Positions 43,366-52,863 of a DNA stretch of 64,000 bases are shown here, piece by piece. Within the stretch, counting starts at the first letter, position 1, and each line of letters begins with the position of its first letter. A program made the position numbers and the translations under genes. Below the pieces are notes generated by a model, which saw only the letters and a program-made list of their open reading frames with translations, searched no databases and had not been told where the DNA came from. Source of the DNA: Desertibaculum subflavum (GTDB taxonomy: Bacteria > Pseudomonadota > Alphaproteobacteria > Ferrovibrionales > Ferrovibrionaceae); NCBI GenBank assembly GCA_003576705.1, contig QOZS01000009.1:61512-125511 (forward strand). The letters run 5' to 3'.

Positions 43366-46300
43366 CTAAACTGCCGCCACAGCTTGATGCTGAGTGACAT
43401 CCGGTGCGGGCCTGGCCGCCCATTTGCGCAGGACGACGTAGAAGACAGGCGTCAGGAACAGACCGAACAGGGTGACGCCCAGCATGCCGGCCAGCACCGC
43501 CACGCCGATGGCATCGCGCACCTCGCTGCCCGCCCCGCTGCCCAGGAGCAGCGGCACGCAGCCGGCGATGAAGGCCACCGACGTCATCACGATGGGGCGC
43601 AGGCGCAGATGGCAGGCTTCCAGCGCCGCCTCGATGATCCCCTTGCCCTCGTGTTCCAGTTCGCGGGCGAACTCGACGATGAGGATGGCGTTCTTGCAGG
43701 CGAGCCCCATCAGGACGACCAGGCCGACCTGCACGAAGATGTTGTTGTCGCCTCCGGTGGCCCAGACGCCGAACAGCGCCGAGCACATGCAGACCGGCAG
43801 GATGAGGATCACTGCCAGCGGCAGGGTCCAGCTCTCATACAGCGAGGCGAGCACCAGGAAGACGAGCAGGATGGCGAGCGGGAACACGATCACTGCCGCC
43901 TGGCTCTGGCTGACCTGCTGGTAGCTCAGGTCGGTCCATTCCAGCTCGATGCCGCGCGGCAGAACCCGCTCCGCGATTTCGGTCAGCTTGGTGATCACCT
44001 CGGCCGAGGAGAGAATGCGCGGATCGGAATCGCCGATCACGTCGGCGGCCGGGAAGCCGTTGTAGCGGACGACCGGGTCAGGGCCATAGGTCGGTACGAT
44101 CGTCACCATAGAGCTGATCGGCACCATCTCGCCGCGTGCATTGCGCGTCCGCAGGTTGCCGATATCCTCCGCCTGCTGGCGATAGGGGATGTCGGCCTGG
44201 GCCAGCACGCGATAGACCCGCCCGAACCTGTTGAAGTCGTTGACGTAGGCGGAGCCGAGATAGATCTGCAACGTTTCGAAGAGGTCGGATAACGCGACAC
44301 CCTGCGCCTTCGCCTTGAGCCGATCGATCTTCACCTCGAGTTGCGGGATGTTGGCCTGATAGGAACTGACCGGATAGGTCATGCCCGGCGTCTTGGCGAC
44401 CTCGGCGATGAAGGTGTTCACCGCGTCCTGCAATGCGCCATAACCAAGCCCGCCCCGGTCTTTCAGATAGAGCGAGTAGCCCGAGCCATTGCCCAGCCCC
44501 TGGATGGGCGGCGGCAGCAAGGCGTAGGAGAAGCCCTCCTTGATGCTGGCGAACTTGGCATTCAGTTCGGCCGTGATCTCGGCGGCGCTGCGCTTGCGTT
44601 CGCTGAACGGCTTCAGAAGGATATAGGCCGTCGTGATGTTCGGCGTGTTGACTGACTGCAGCGCATTGAAGCCGGCATAGGCATTGACGAAGTCCACGCC
44701 TTCGACGGTGCCGGCGATTTCGTCCATCTTACGCGTGACCGCATCCGTGCGGGCCAGCGACGCGCCTTCCGGCAGTTTCGAGCCGGAGAACAGGTAGAGC
44801 TTGTCCTGCGCCGGGATGAAGCCGCCGGGGACGGACTGGAACAGCACGACCGTCGTCACCAGCAGCCCGGCATAGACCGCGAAGGCGACGCCACGCCTGC
44901 CGACCAGCCGCCCCACCACGCCCTGATACCCGTTGGCGCTGTGCTGGAAGAAGCGGTTGAAGGGACGGAACAGCCATCCGAAACTCGCATCGAGGACACG
45001 TGCCAGGCGGTCCTTCGGCGCGCCGTGGGGCTGCAGGAGCTTCGCCGCCAGGGCCGGCGACAGGGTCAGCGAGTTGACCGCGGAGATCACCGTGGAGATC
45101 GCGATGGTGACGGCGAACTGCTTGTAGAACTGGCCGGTGACGCCCGACATGAAGGCCATCGGTACGAAGACGGCGCACAGCACCAGCGCAATGGCGATGA
45201 TCGGGCCGGACACCTCCCGCATCGCCTGATGCGATGCCTCGCGCGGATTTAGGCCCTGCTCGATATAGCGCTCGATATTCTCGACCACGACGATCGCATC
45301 ATCCACCACGATGCCGATCGCCAGCACCAGGCCGAACAGCGTGAGCGTATTGATCGAGAAGCCCAGCAGGTACAGGAAGGCGAAGGTGCCGACGACGGAA
45401 ACCGGAACCGCAAGCAGCGGGATGACTGACGCGCGCCATGTCTGCAGGAACAGGATCACGACGAGGACGACCAGAGCCACCGCCTCGAGCAGCGTCTGCA
45501 GGACCGCGCGGATCGATTCCCGTACGAAGACGGTCGGGTCCCACACCACCTTGTAGGTGATGCCGGGCGGGAAGGTCTCGGACAGCTTCTCCAGCTTGCT
45601 GTAGACCGCCTCGGCGACGCCCAGTGCATTGGCGCCGGGCGACAGGAAGACACCGGCGGTCGCCGCGGTCTTGTCGCCTTCGAAGACCCGCATGGTGTAG
45701 TCGCCGGCGCCGAGTTCGATCCGCGCGACATCGGCGAGCTGCACCACCTGGCCATCGGCGCCGCTCTTGATCACGATCTGGCCGAATTCCTCCTCGCTGC
45801 GGAGGCGGCCGCGGACGTTGATCGAGACCAGGAAATCGGTCGTCTTGGGCGACGGCTCGGCACCTAGCTGTCCGGCCGAGACCTGGACATTCTGCTCACG
45901 CACCGCGTCGATCACATCTGTGGCGGTCAGCCCGCGCGAGGCCAGCTTGTTCGGATCGAGCCAGATGCGCATGGCATAGTCGCCTGCCCCATAGAGGCCA
46001 ACATCGCCAATGCCGATCAGGCGCGACAGCTCGTCCTTGACGTTCAGCGTCAGGTAGTTGCGCAGATAGAGCGTGTCGTACTGAGCGTCGGAGGAATACA
46101 GGCTGACATACATCAGCGGCGTGGGCGACTGCTTCTGGGTCGTCACGCCGAACTGGCGCACTTGTTCCGGCAACCGGCTGAGCGCCTGGCTGACGCGGTT
46201 CTGCACGCGCACGGCGGCGGTATCGGGATCGATGCCGGGCAGAAAGGTCACGACGATCTGCAGGCTGCCGTCGGAGCCCGACACCGACTTCATGTACATG

Positions 46301-46530
46301 ATGCCTTCGACGCCGTTGATCGCCTCTTCCAGTGGCGTCGCGACCGACTCGGCGGTCTCCTTCGGATTGGCGCCGGGATAGGTAGCGCGCACCACCACGC
46401 TGGGCGGGACCACCTCGGGATACTCGCCCACCGGCAGCAGCGGGATCGAGATCAGCCCGACCAGGAAGATAAGTAGCGACAGGACGATGGCGAAGATCGG
46501 CCGTTCGATGAAGAAGCGCGAGATGTTCAT
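43366..46530 (-). CDS. RND efflux transporter permease (AcrB/MexF type)
   Basis: This 1054-residue HAE1-type pump begins MNISRFFIERPIFAIVLSLL. The proton-relay Asp pair is in GIVVDDAIVVVENIER on helix 4, with periplasmic porter repeats between helices 1-2 and 7-8 and a second-half GLACKNAILIVEFA. It takes drugs or electrophiles from the periplasm and membrane and expels them with proton motive force. The adaptor gene is 11 bp upstream; no TolC-like channel is encoded, so a distant one is used. The operator at 47815-47843 heads the transcription unit. Confidence 0.95.
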   Translation of the reverse strand: MNISRFFIERPIFAIVLSLLIFLVGLISIPLLPVGEYPEVVPPSVVVRATYPGANPKETAESVATPLEEAINGVEGIMYMKSVSGSDGSLQIVVTFLPGIDPDTAAVRVQNRVSQALSRLPEQVRQFGVTTQKQSPTPLMYVSLYSSDAQYDTLYLRNYLTLNVKDELSRLIGIGDVGLYGAGDYAMRIWLDPNKLASRGLTATDVIDAVREQNVQVSAGQLGAEPSPKTTDFLVSINVRGRLRSEEEFGQIVIKSGADGQVVQLADVARIELGAGDYTMRVFEGDKTAATAGVFLSPGANALGVAEAVYSKLEKLSETFPPGITYKVVWDPTVFVRESIRAVLQTLLEAVALVVLVVILFLQTWRASVIPLLAVPVSVVGTFAFLYLLGFSINTLTLFGLVLAIGIVVDDAIVVVENIERYIEQGLNPREASHQAMREVSGPIIAIALVLCAVFVPMAFMSGVTGQFYKQFAVTIAISTVISAVNSLTLSPALAAKLLQPHGAPKDRLARVLDASFGWLFRPFNRFFQHSANGYQGVVGRLVGRRGVAFAVYAGLLVTTVVLFQSVPGGFIPAQDKLYLFSGSKLPEGASLARTDAVTRKMDEIAGTVEGVDFVNAYAGFNALQSVNTPNITTAYILLKPFSERKRSAAEITAELNAKFASIKEGFSYALLPPPIQGLGNGSGYSLYLKDRGGLGYGALQDAVNTFIAEVAKTPGMTYPVSSYQANIPQLEVKIDRLKAKAQGVALSDLFETLQIYLGSAYVNDFNRFGRVYRVLAQADIPYRQQAEDIGNLRTRNARGEMVPISSMVTIVPTYGPDPVVRYNGFPAADVIGDSDPRILSSAEVITKLTEIAERVLPRGIELEWTDLSYQQVSQSQAAVIVFPLAILLVFLVLASLYESWTLPLAVILILPVCMCSALFGVWATGGDNNIFVQVGLVVLMGLACKNAILIVEFARELEHEGKGIIEAALEACHLRLRPIVMTSVAFIAGCVPLLLGSGAGSEVRDAIGVAVLAGMLGVTLFGLFLTPVFYVVLRKWAARPAPDVTQHQAVAAV

Positions 46531-46541
46531 CGTTGCCTCCC

Positions 46542-47708
46542 TCAGTTTGCCGCGACCGGCGCCAGGGCAGCCGGCGTTTCCGACGGATCGACCGGCGCAC
46601 CGGAGAAGTAGATTCTCTGGGTGCCGCCGGTGATGACCTTGTCGCCCGGCATAAGACCGGACTCGATCACGCGAAGATTCCCGCTCTTGCGTCCGAGCTT
46701 GACCTCCCGGCGCTGCGCGGTGTTGCCGGCACCCAGGACGTAAACGAACTTGCGGTCCTGGTCGGTCAGCACGGCCTTGTCGTCGATCAGGATCGACTCG
46801 GCTTCGTCGCCGCTGGTCACCTGCACGCGTGTGAACAGGCCCGGCGTGAAGACGCGGCCCGGGTTGCTCAGCCGGGCGCGCATGCGAATGCTGCCGGTCG
46901 ATGAATCGACCTGGTTATCCAGAAAGTCGACCTGGCCGAGATGGGCGAAGTCTGTCTCGCCGGCGAGCGCCACGCGCACCATCAGGGTGTTCCTGTGATT
47001 ACGCCGCGCATCCGCCGCGTAACGCAGGTAGCTCTGTTCGTCCGGATCGAAATCGACATAGACGGGATCCAGCGAGACCATCGTGGTCAGCAGAGCGTCG
47101 TCCGCCATGGCAAGGTTGCCGACCGTGAGCAGCGCGCGACCGGCGCGCCCATCGATCGGTGCGCGGACCTCGGTGAATTCGAGGTTGAGCTTCGCGGCAT
47201 AGACGGCGGCTTCGGCTTCCTGCACATCCGCAGCGCTCTGCCCGAGGAGGGCCTGGCGGATGTCGGCTTCGTCCTGCGACACCGCGCTGGACGGCAACAG
47301 CCGGCGCGCACGATCGTTGCGGGTTTTCGCGAGCCGGGTTGCCGCCCGGGCATGTTCCAGTTTCGCCTGCGCGCTGTTCAGGGCCGCCTGGTACGGCCGC
47401 GGATCGATGACGAACAGCAGGTCGCCCTTGCGAACCTCGTCGCCTTCCTTGTAGGCCACGCGGGTCACATATCCGCTGACCCGCGGCCGAACCTCGACGG
47501 TCTCGACCGCGCTGATCCGGCCGTTGAATTCGTCCCAATGGCGGATGCGCTTGACCTGCACCGCGGTCACATCGACCTGCGTCCGGGGGATCTGGCTCGC
47601 GCCGGCGGTGTCCGTCTCTGGCGAGGCGCCGACGGTTGCAATCAGACCGCCAGAGGCCGCGAGGATCGCGACGAATGCTGCGGATACGAAGAGCTTGCCT
47701 TTCTTCAT
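46542..47708 (-). CDS. RND efflux periplasmic adaptor (membrane fusion protein, MexE/AcrA type)
   Basis: This 388-residue protein has an N-terminal signal/anchor (LFVSAAFVAILAASGGLIA, no lipobox). A biotinyl-lipoyl half follows (VEVRPRVSGYVTRVAYKEGDEV), then an alpha-hairpin (about 100-165), the second lipoyl half EVRAPIDGRAGRALLTVGNL and a beta-barrel/membrane-proximal domain. It bridges the RND pump to an outer-membrane channel. It is the first gene of the minus-strand cluster, starting about 107 bp downstream of the conserved regulon element. Confidence 0.93.
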   Translation of the reverse strand: MKKGKLFVSAAFVAILAASGGLIATVGASPETDTAGASQIPRTQVDVTAVQVKRIRHWDEFNGRISAVETVEVRPRVSGYVTRVAYKEGDEVRKGDLLFVIDPRPYQAALNSAQAKLEHARAATRLAKTRNDRARRLLPSSAVSQDEADIRQALLGQSAADVQEAEAAVYAAKLNLEFTEVRAPIDGRAGRALLTVGNLAMADDALLTTMVSLDPVYVDFDPDEQSYLRYAADARRNHRNTLMVRVALAGETDFAHLGQVDFLDNQVDSSTGSIRMRARLSNPGRVFTPGLFTRVQVTSGDEAESILIDDKAVLTDQDRKFVYVLGAGNTAQRREVKLGRKSGNLRVIESGLMPGDKVITGGTQRIYFSGAPVDPSETPAALAPVAAN

Positions 47709-47814
47709 GGCCAGAGGCCTCCCGGATCGAGCTGTCCGAGTCTGTCTGGCGATCGGATTGCCTTTCGCCCTCCAGACTGCTTGGCGACATGGCTACGACC
47801 GGCATGCGTGAGGC

Positions 47815-47843
47815 GCACGTTATGCGTTGTGAGCAGCTGTTAG
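47815..47843 (-). promoter_or_regulatory. Regulon element copy D, facing the RND/repair cluster
   Basis: Read on the minus strand it begins CTAACA at 47843, continues CTCACAACGC and ends ATAACGTGC. Spacing within the element is identical to copy A. Twenty bases after TAACGTG comes TAGCC, the place of the -10-like box in the other copies. It lies between the adaptor gene and the regulator. Confidence 0.75.
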
Positions 47844-47991
47844 TCCGTGCGCGGAGGGCGCACGCCACTAGCCGGCATCGAGGAAGAAATGCGGGTCAAA
47901 TTCTCGGCATGGCGCCAGTGCCGACTTTCCTCTAAGTTGCCGCCACGGTTGAATAATGCGGCCGCATCAGGCGGCTCCTGGGCCAGACGCG

Positions 47992-50847
47992 ATGACGACG
48001 GCAACAGGTCAGTCCAAAGACAGTTTGTTGTTTGGGCCGTTCAACCTGATTGAGGCCGAACGACTCCTAATGAAAGGCGACGCCCCCGTCGATCTGGGTG
48101 CGCGAGCCTTCGATATCCTGATTGCGCTGACCTCTTCGCCGAATGAAGTGGTCAGCAAGAAGGATCTGATCTCCCGGGTCTGGCCGGACGTCACCGTCGA
48201 AGAAGGTAGCCTGCGGTTTCATATGGCCAGCCTGCGCAAGGCCCTGGGCGATGGGCACGACGGCGCACGCTACATCACCACCCTTGCCGGACGCGGTTAT
48301 TGCTTCGTGGCACCTGTCTCACGCGGCAGTTCTGCACCCGCACCGGCGCCTGCCGCTGCTGCGAGATTCTCGCACACCAATCTTCCCGGCCGTATTGGCC
48401 GGATCATCGGGCGCGATGACGATGTCCGGAAGCTCTCTGCCGAACTCATTGCCTCGCGTTTTGTGACCGTCGTCGGTACCGGCGGTGTCGGCAAGACCAC
48501 GGTGGCGGTCGCCGTGGCACATCACCTCGCAGACGAGTTCGGCGGTGCTGCACTGTTCGTCGACCTCGGTGCCCTCGCCGACCCGAAGCTGGCGCCGACC
48601 GCCATTGCCTCCATGCTGGGGCAGTCGGTCCGGTCGGAAGATGCCACAGATGGCCTGCTCGAGTTTCTGCGCACCCAGCGCGTCCTGCTGCTGCTCGATA
48701 CCTGCGAACACCTGATCGAAGCGGTGGCAGAACTGGCCGCCAGGATCATGGAAGCCGCACCGCGAGTGCATATCCTGGCCACGAGCCGCGAGGCCCTGCG
48801 CGTCGACGGCGAACGCGTGTACCGGCTGGATGCGCTCGCCTATCCGCCCGATGCCACCGAGCTCACGGCGGACACCATCCGACAGTTCCCCGCCATCGAG
48901 CTGTTCATCGAGCGGGCGCTGGCGAATGGCGCGCAGCTCAGCATCACCGATACGGAAGCGCCGCTGGTCGCCAGTATCTGCCGCAAGCTGGATGGCGTGG
49001 CGCTGGCCATCGAACTGGCCGCCAGGCGGGTCGAATCGCATGGCCTGCAGCAGATTTCCACGCTGCTGGACGAGCGTCTGGCCCGCTCGTGGCAAGGTTC
49101 GCGCACGGCGCCGCAGCGCCAGAGAACATTGCAGGCCACGCTGGACTGGAGCTACGGCCTGCTGTCAGAGCAGGAACGCATGGTGCTGCGCCGGATGGCG
49201 ATCTTCGTAGGGGCCTTCACCCTCGATGCGGTCCTCGATGTCGTCGCCGGTCCGCCGCTGGATCGTGCGGTCGTATTCAACGTGATCGACAGCCTGGTCG
49301 CCAAATCCATGCTGGCCACCCGTCCGATCGGGGCAATGATGCGCTACCGGCTGCTCGACACCACGCGCGCCTATGCGCTGGAGATCGGCCTGGAGACGAC
49401 GGAAGCCACTGAACTGGCCACACGCCATGCCGCCTACTATCGGCGCTGGCTCGAGCAGAGCGGCACCGAATGGTCGACCTTGACCACCGGAACGGAACGT
49501 GCGCCGCATTTCGCCGGCCTCAACAACGTCCGCGCCGCGCTTGAATGGTGCTTCGGTGAAGATGGCGCCGCGGCTCTCGGCGTGGAACTGGCAGCTGCGG
49601 CAACACCGGTCTTCCTAGCCATGTCGCTGCTGCCGGAGTGCCACCGCTGGTCGGAGCGGGCGTTAGGTGCACTTGACAAGGAGCATCGCGGCGGTAGCGA
49701 CGAAATGCAGCTGCAGGCCTCGCTCGGACTCTCGCTGATGTATATCCGCGGCCACAGCCAGGAGGCCAGCGCGGCGCTGAACCGGAGCATCGAGATCGCC
49801 CGGGCGCGTAACGACCACGTCAACGAAGTGCGCCTGCTTGGTCCGCTGTTCTTCTACCATATGCGCGGCGGTGAATTCAGAACATGCCTGGATGACGCCA
49901 GACGGTGCGCCGAGATTGCCGGCAGCCTGAATGATCCCGGGGCCAAGGCGCTGGCGCATACGCTGCTGGGCATAACGCTCACCCTCATGGGCGAGCTGGA
50001 CGCCGCGCAGACCGAACTGGATCTGGCGATCGACGCCGGCCGGCGCTCGCCGGGCAGCCGCGCCATCCATTTCGGGTTCGATCATTACAGATGGGTTCGC
50101 GTGGCCCGGATCACGGTGCTTGCCCTGCAGGGCCATCCGGAACAGGCCGAAGCGCTGATCGAAGAAGCCTTCGCCGATGTCAGCGGCCTGTACCATCCGG
50201 TCTCGCTCGCCACCGTCATCAGCTCCACGGCCGCCTTGATATGGATCGGCGACTACGCCGCCGCCGACGCGCATCTGGACTGGTTTTTCGTCCGTGCCAA
50301 GTTGGACTCCTTTGCGCCGTATCATCAACTCGGCCACGCCTTCCAAGGCGAGCTCGCGATCTGCCGGGGCGACTTCGCATCCGGCGTCGAGATTCTACAG
50401 ACCCGGGTGGCGCGGCTGCATGCTTCGGGCTACAGGCTGTTCACCATGCGACTGCAGGGCACGCTGGCCCGCGGACTGGCGGCTTGCGGCCGTTGGTCGG
50501 AAGCCCTGCGCCTGGTGGCCGAAACCGGGCAGATGATCGCAGAGAAGGGCTACACGTCCTATCTGCCGGAGCTTCTTCGCCTGAAGGGGACCATCCTTCT
50601 CGCCATGCCTGAGCGGCAGGTGGCGGAAGCGGAGTCGTGTTTTGTTGAATCGTTGAAACTCAGCCGCAGCCAGGGCGCGCGCGCCTGGGAGATGCGCGCC
50701 GCGACAGATCTGGCGGCACATTGGGCAGAACTGGGGCGCAAGGATGAGGCGCGTGCGCTGCTGCAGCCGGTCTTCGCGCAATTCACCGAGGGCCTCGATA
50801 CGCCGGACCTTCTCGCGGCGAAAGCACTCCTGAAAACCCTCGGCTAG
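47992..50847 (+). CDS. Winged-helix regulator with STAND-type ATPase and TPR-like C-terminus
   Basis: This protein of about 951 residues has an OmpR/CadC-type winged helix at about 15-105 (LGARAFDILIALTSSPNEVVSKKDLI; SLRFHMASLRKALGD). An ATPase follows: GRDDDVRKLSAEL, Walker A GTGGVGKTTVAVAV near 162, Walker B RVLLLLDTCEHLIEA and the KLDGVALAIELAARRVE arm. A long helical, TPR-like region runs to the end. No membrane segment is seen. Such AAA/NB-ARC-like activators bind ATP plus an inducer, oligomerise and activate. It is divergent from the pump cluster and is the obvious reader of the four-copy element. ATG 47956 is an alternative start. Confidence 0.87.
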   Translation: MTTATGQSKDSLLFGPFNLIEAERLLMKGDAPVDLGARAFDILIALTSSPNEVVSKKDLISRVWPDVTVEEGSLRFHMASLRKALGDGHDGARYITTLAGRGYCFVAPVSRGSSAPAPAPAAAARFSHTNLPGRIGRIIGRDDDVRKLSAELIASRFVTVVGTGGVGKTTVAVAVAHHLADEFGGAALFVDLGALADPKLAPTAIASMLGQSVRSEDATDGLLEFLRTQRVLLLLDTCEHLIEAVAELAARIMEAAPRVHILATSREALRVDGERVYRLDALAYPPDATELTADTIRQFPAIELFIERALANGAQLSITDTEAPLVASICRKLDGVALAIELAARRVESHGLQQISTLLDERLARSWQGSRTAPQRQRTLQATLDWSYGLLSEQERMVLRRMAIFVGAFTLDAVLDVVAGPPLDRAVVFNVIDSLVAKSMLATRPIGAMMRYRLLDTTRAYALEIGLETTEATELATRHAAYYRRWLEQSGTEWSTLTTGTERAPHFAGLNNVRAALEWCFGEDGAAALGVELAAAATPVFLAMSLLPECHRWSERALGALDKEHRGGSDEMQLQASLGLSLMYIRGHSQEASAALNRSIEIARARNDHVNEVRLLGPLFFYHMRGGEFRTCLDDARRCAEIAGSLNDPGAKALAHTLLGITLTLMGELDAAQTELDLAIDAGRRSPGSRAIHFGFDHYRWVRVARITVLALQGHPEQAEALIEEAFADVSGLYHPVSLATVISSTAALIWIGDYAAADAHLDWFFVRAKLDSFAPYHQLGHAFQGELAICRGDFASGVEILQTRVARLHASGYRLFTMRLQGTLARGLAACGRWSEALRLVAETGQMIAEKGYTSYLPELLRLKGTILLAMPERQVAEAESCFVESLKLSRSQGARAWEMRAATDLAAHWAELGRKDEARALLQPVFAQFTEGLDTPDLLAAKALLKTLG

Positions 50848-50895
50848 TACGGCCGCTGCAGGTCATCCGGCCGAAAACGGCCGTCTCCTGCACTA

Positions 50896-50925
50896 CTAAC
50901 ATCGTCTCACAACGCCTAACGGGCC
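50896..50925 (+). promoter_or_regulatory. Regulon element copy A, upstream of the Tat epoxide hydrolase
   Basis: It begins CTAACATCG, continues TCTCACAACGCC and ends TAACGGGCC. TAGCTCTTGGA starts exactly 20 bases after TAACGGG, like a -10 region with the element taking the -35 place. The gene starts at 50992, 66 bases past the element. Confidence 0.78.
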
Positions 50926-50991
50926 TTTTCTGCGTCATGGGCCTAGCTCTTGGACAACGGCGGATGAACCGCTGCGCCCGAGGAGCCAAGC

Positions 50992-52296
50992 ATGACGACC
51001 GAACTCGCCACCCCGCTTATCAACCCTGGTCGCCGCCGCCTGATGGGCATGGCCGTATCCGGCATCGCCCTGGCGGGCGCCGCCAGCCTGCTTCCCGCGC
51101 CCCTCCTCGCGGCCGCAACGGTCGGCAACGCCATCCGCCCCTTCCGCATCGATGTGCCCGACGAGCAGCTGGCAGATCTGCGCCGCCGCATCCAGGCGAC
51201 CCGCTGGCCGGATCAGGAGACCGTCGCCGACGGCTCGCAGGGCCCGCAACTGGCGAAGTTCCAGGACACGATCCGCTACTGGGGTTCGGATTACGATTGG
51301 CGCAAGGTCGAGGCGCGCTTGAACGCGCTGCCCATGTTCCTGACCGAGATCGACGGCATCGACATCCATTTCGTCCATGTCCGCTCGAAGCATGAAAATG
51401 CCCTGCCGCTGATCGTCACACATGGCTGGCCGGGCTCGATCATCGAGCAGCTGAAAATCATCGACCCGCTGACCAATCCCACCGCGCATGGCGGCAGCGC
51501 CGCCGATGCCTTCCATCTCGTGATCCCCTCCGTACCCGGCTTCGGTTTCTCGGGCCGGCCCAAGGAGAAGGGCTGGAACCCGGATCGCATCGCGCGCGCC
51601 TGGGCCGAACTGATGCAGCGGCTGGGCTACACGCGCTATGTCGCCCAGGGCGGCGACTGGGGTGCGCCGATCTCCAGCGCGATGGCGCGGCAGTCGGCGC
51701 CGGGGCTGCTCGGCATCCATCTCAACCTGCCCGCGACGGTGCCGCCGGAAGTGGCCATGGCCCTCGCCGCCGGCGGGCCTGCGCCGACCAACCTGTCGGA
51801 CAAGGAGAAGGCCGCCTACGCCGCGATCGACACCTTCTACAAGAAGTACCGGGCCTATGGCGTCATCATGGGCACGCGTCCGCAGGCCATCGGCTACGCG
51901 CTCGCGGATTCTCCGGTCGGGCTGGCGGCCTGGATCTTCGACTACAACAACGGCGAACCGGCCCGGCGGCTGAACCGCGACGATGTCCTCGATGACATCA
52001 CGCTGTACTGGCTGACCAGCACGGCGACCTCGGCGGCGCGCATCTACTGGGAGACGGCCGGACAGAGCGTGATCCTGTCGGCCGCGCAGAAGACCTCCGA
52101 AATCTCGCTGCCGGTCGCGATCACCGTCTTCCCGGATGAAGTCTACCGTGCTCCGGAGAGCTGGGCCCGTCGCGCCTATCCCAACCTCGCCTACTACAAC
52201 GAAGCCGACAAGGGCGGACATTTCGCGGCCTGGGAGCAGCCCGAGCTGTTCTCGCAGGAAATCCGCGCGGCTTTCCGCGCGCTCCGGCAGCCGTAA
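50992..52296 (+). CDS. Epoxide hydrolase family protein with Tat signal
   Basis: This 434-residue protein has a twin-arginine signal (GRRRLMGMAVSGIALAGAAS, residues 13-32). An EHN lid domain follows (about 48-150; ATRWPDQETVAD, YDWRKVEARLNALP). The alpha/beta-hydrolase core has the oxyanion loop THGWPGS, nucleophile Asp in AQGGDWGAPI and catalytic His in KGGHFAAWEQPE. It resembles microsomal-type epoxide hydrolases, exported folded to the periplasm. It is the first gene after regulon element A, with a small cupin directly downstream. Detoxification of epoxides is likely by family; the substrate is unknown. Confidence 0.88.
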   Translation: MTTELATPLINPGRRRLMGMAVSGIALAGAASLLPAPLLAAATVGNAIRPFRIDVPDEQLADLRRRIQATRWPDQETVADGSQGPQLAKFQDTIRYWGSDYDWRKVEARLNALPMFLTEIDGIDIHFVHVRSKHENALPLIVTHGWPGSIIEQLKIIDPLTNPTAHGGSAADAFHLVIPSVPGFGFSGRPKEKGWNPDRIARAWAELMQRLGYTRYVAQGGDWGAPISSAMARQSAPGLLGIHLNLPATVPPEVAMALAAGGPAPTNLSDKEKAAYAAIDTFYKKYRAYGVIMGTRPQAIGYALADSPVGLAAWIFDYNNGEPARRLNRDDVLDDITLYWLTSTATSAARIYWETAGQSVILSAAQKTSEISLPVAITVFPDEVYRAPESWARRAYPNLAYYNEADKGGHFAAWEQPELFSQEIRAAFRALRQP

Positions 52297-52345
52297 CCCC
52301 GGTTCCATCCCGAAACGACCAACACGTCATCAACAGGAGAGTCAC

Positions 52346-52756
52346 ATGAAAATGCATACTCGCATCGCAGCCGCGGCCCTCTTCACCCTCATCGGCGTCG
52401 CGTCGCCGGCCGCCCTCTCGCAGGAAGTACGCCTGGGCGACATCGGCCGCACTAATCTGATGAAGGAAGATCTGAGCATTCCAGGCCGCGAGGTCATCCA
52501 GGTCCGCGTCGACTTTCCACCGGGCGTAAGCGCTGTCCGGCACAGCCATCCGGGCGAAGAGCTCGTATATGTCATCGAAGGCGCGCTCGAATATCAGCTC
52601 GATGGCCGCGCCCCGGTGACGCTCAAGGCCGGCGATGTGCTGCTGATCCCCTACGGCACGCCGCACGCGGTGAAGAATGTCGGCGACGGCAATGCGGCCG
52701 AGCTGGCCACCTACATCGTCGAGAAGAATCAGCCGCTCTCCGCGTTGAGCGACTGA
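52346..52756 (+). CDS. Secreted small cupin
   Basis: This 136-residue protein has a signal peptide cleaved near AALSQ (residue 26). One cupin barrel follows: VRHSHPGEELVYVIEGALEYQL (HxHxxxE) and LKAGDVLLIPYGTPHAVKN (second His). The metal is unknown. CAGGAGAG precedes the ATG; the gene follows the epoxide hydrolase by 49 bp and is probably cotranscribed under element A. Confidence 0.82.
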   Translation: MKMHTRIAAAALFTLIGVASPAALSQEVRLGDIGRTNLMKEDLSIPGREVIQVRVDFPPGVSAVRHSHPGEELVYVIEGALEYQLDGRAPVTLKAGDVLLIPYGTPHAVKNVGDGNAAELATYIVEKNQPLSALSD

Positions 52757-52863
52757 ACCGCTGCCTTCAGAGGCGGCGAGGCAGGGCTTGTCGATGCCAA
52801 GGCGATCAGCCTTTCGATGCTCGCCTCAATGTACTGAGCGGGACGACGCAAGGGAGATCGAAG

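Noticed and set aside
52757..52863. A fifth copy of the regulon element before the secreted hydrolase at 52864
   Set aside because: No CTAAC/TAACGGG pair with the right spacing is present; the gene may be read from the upstream transcript.
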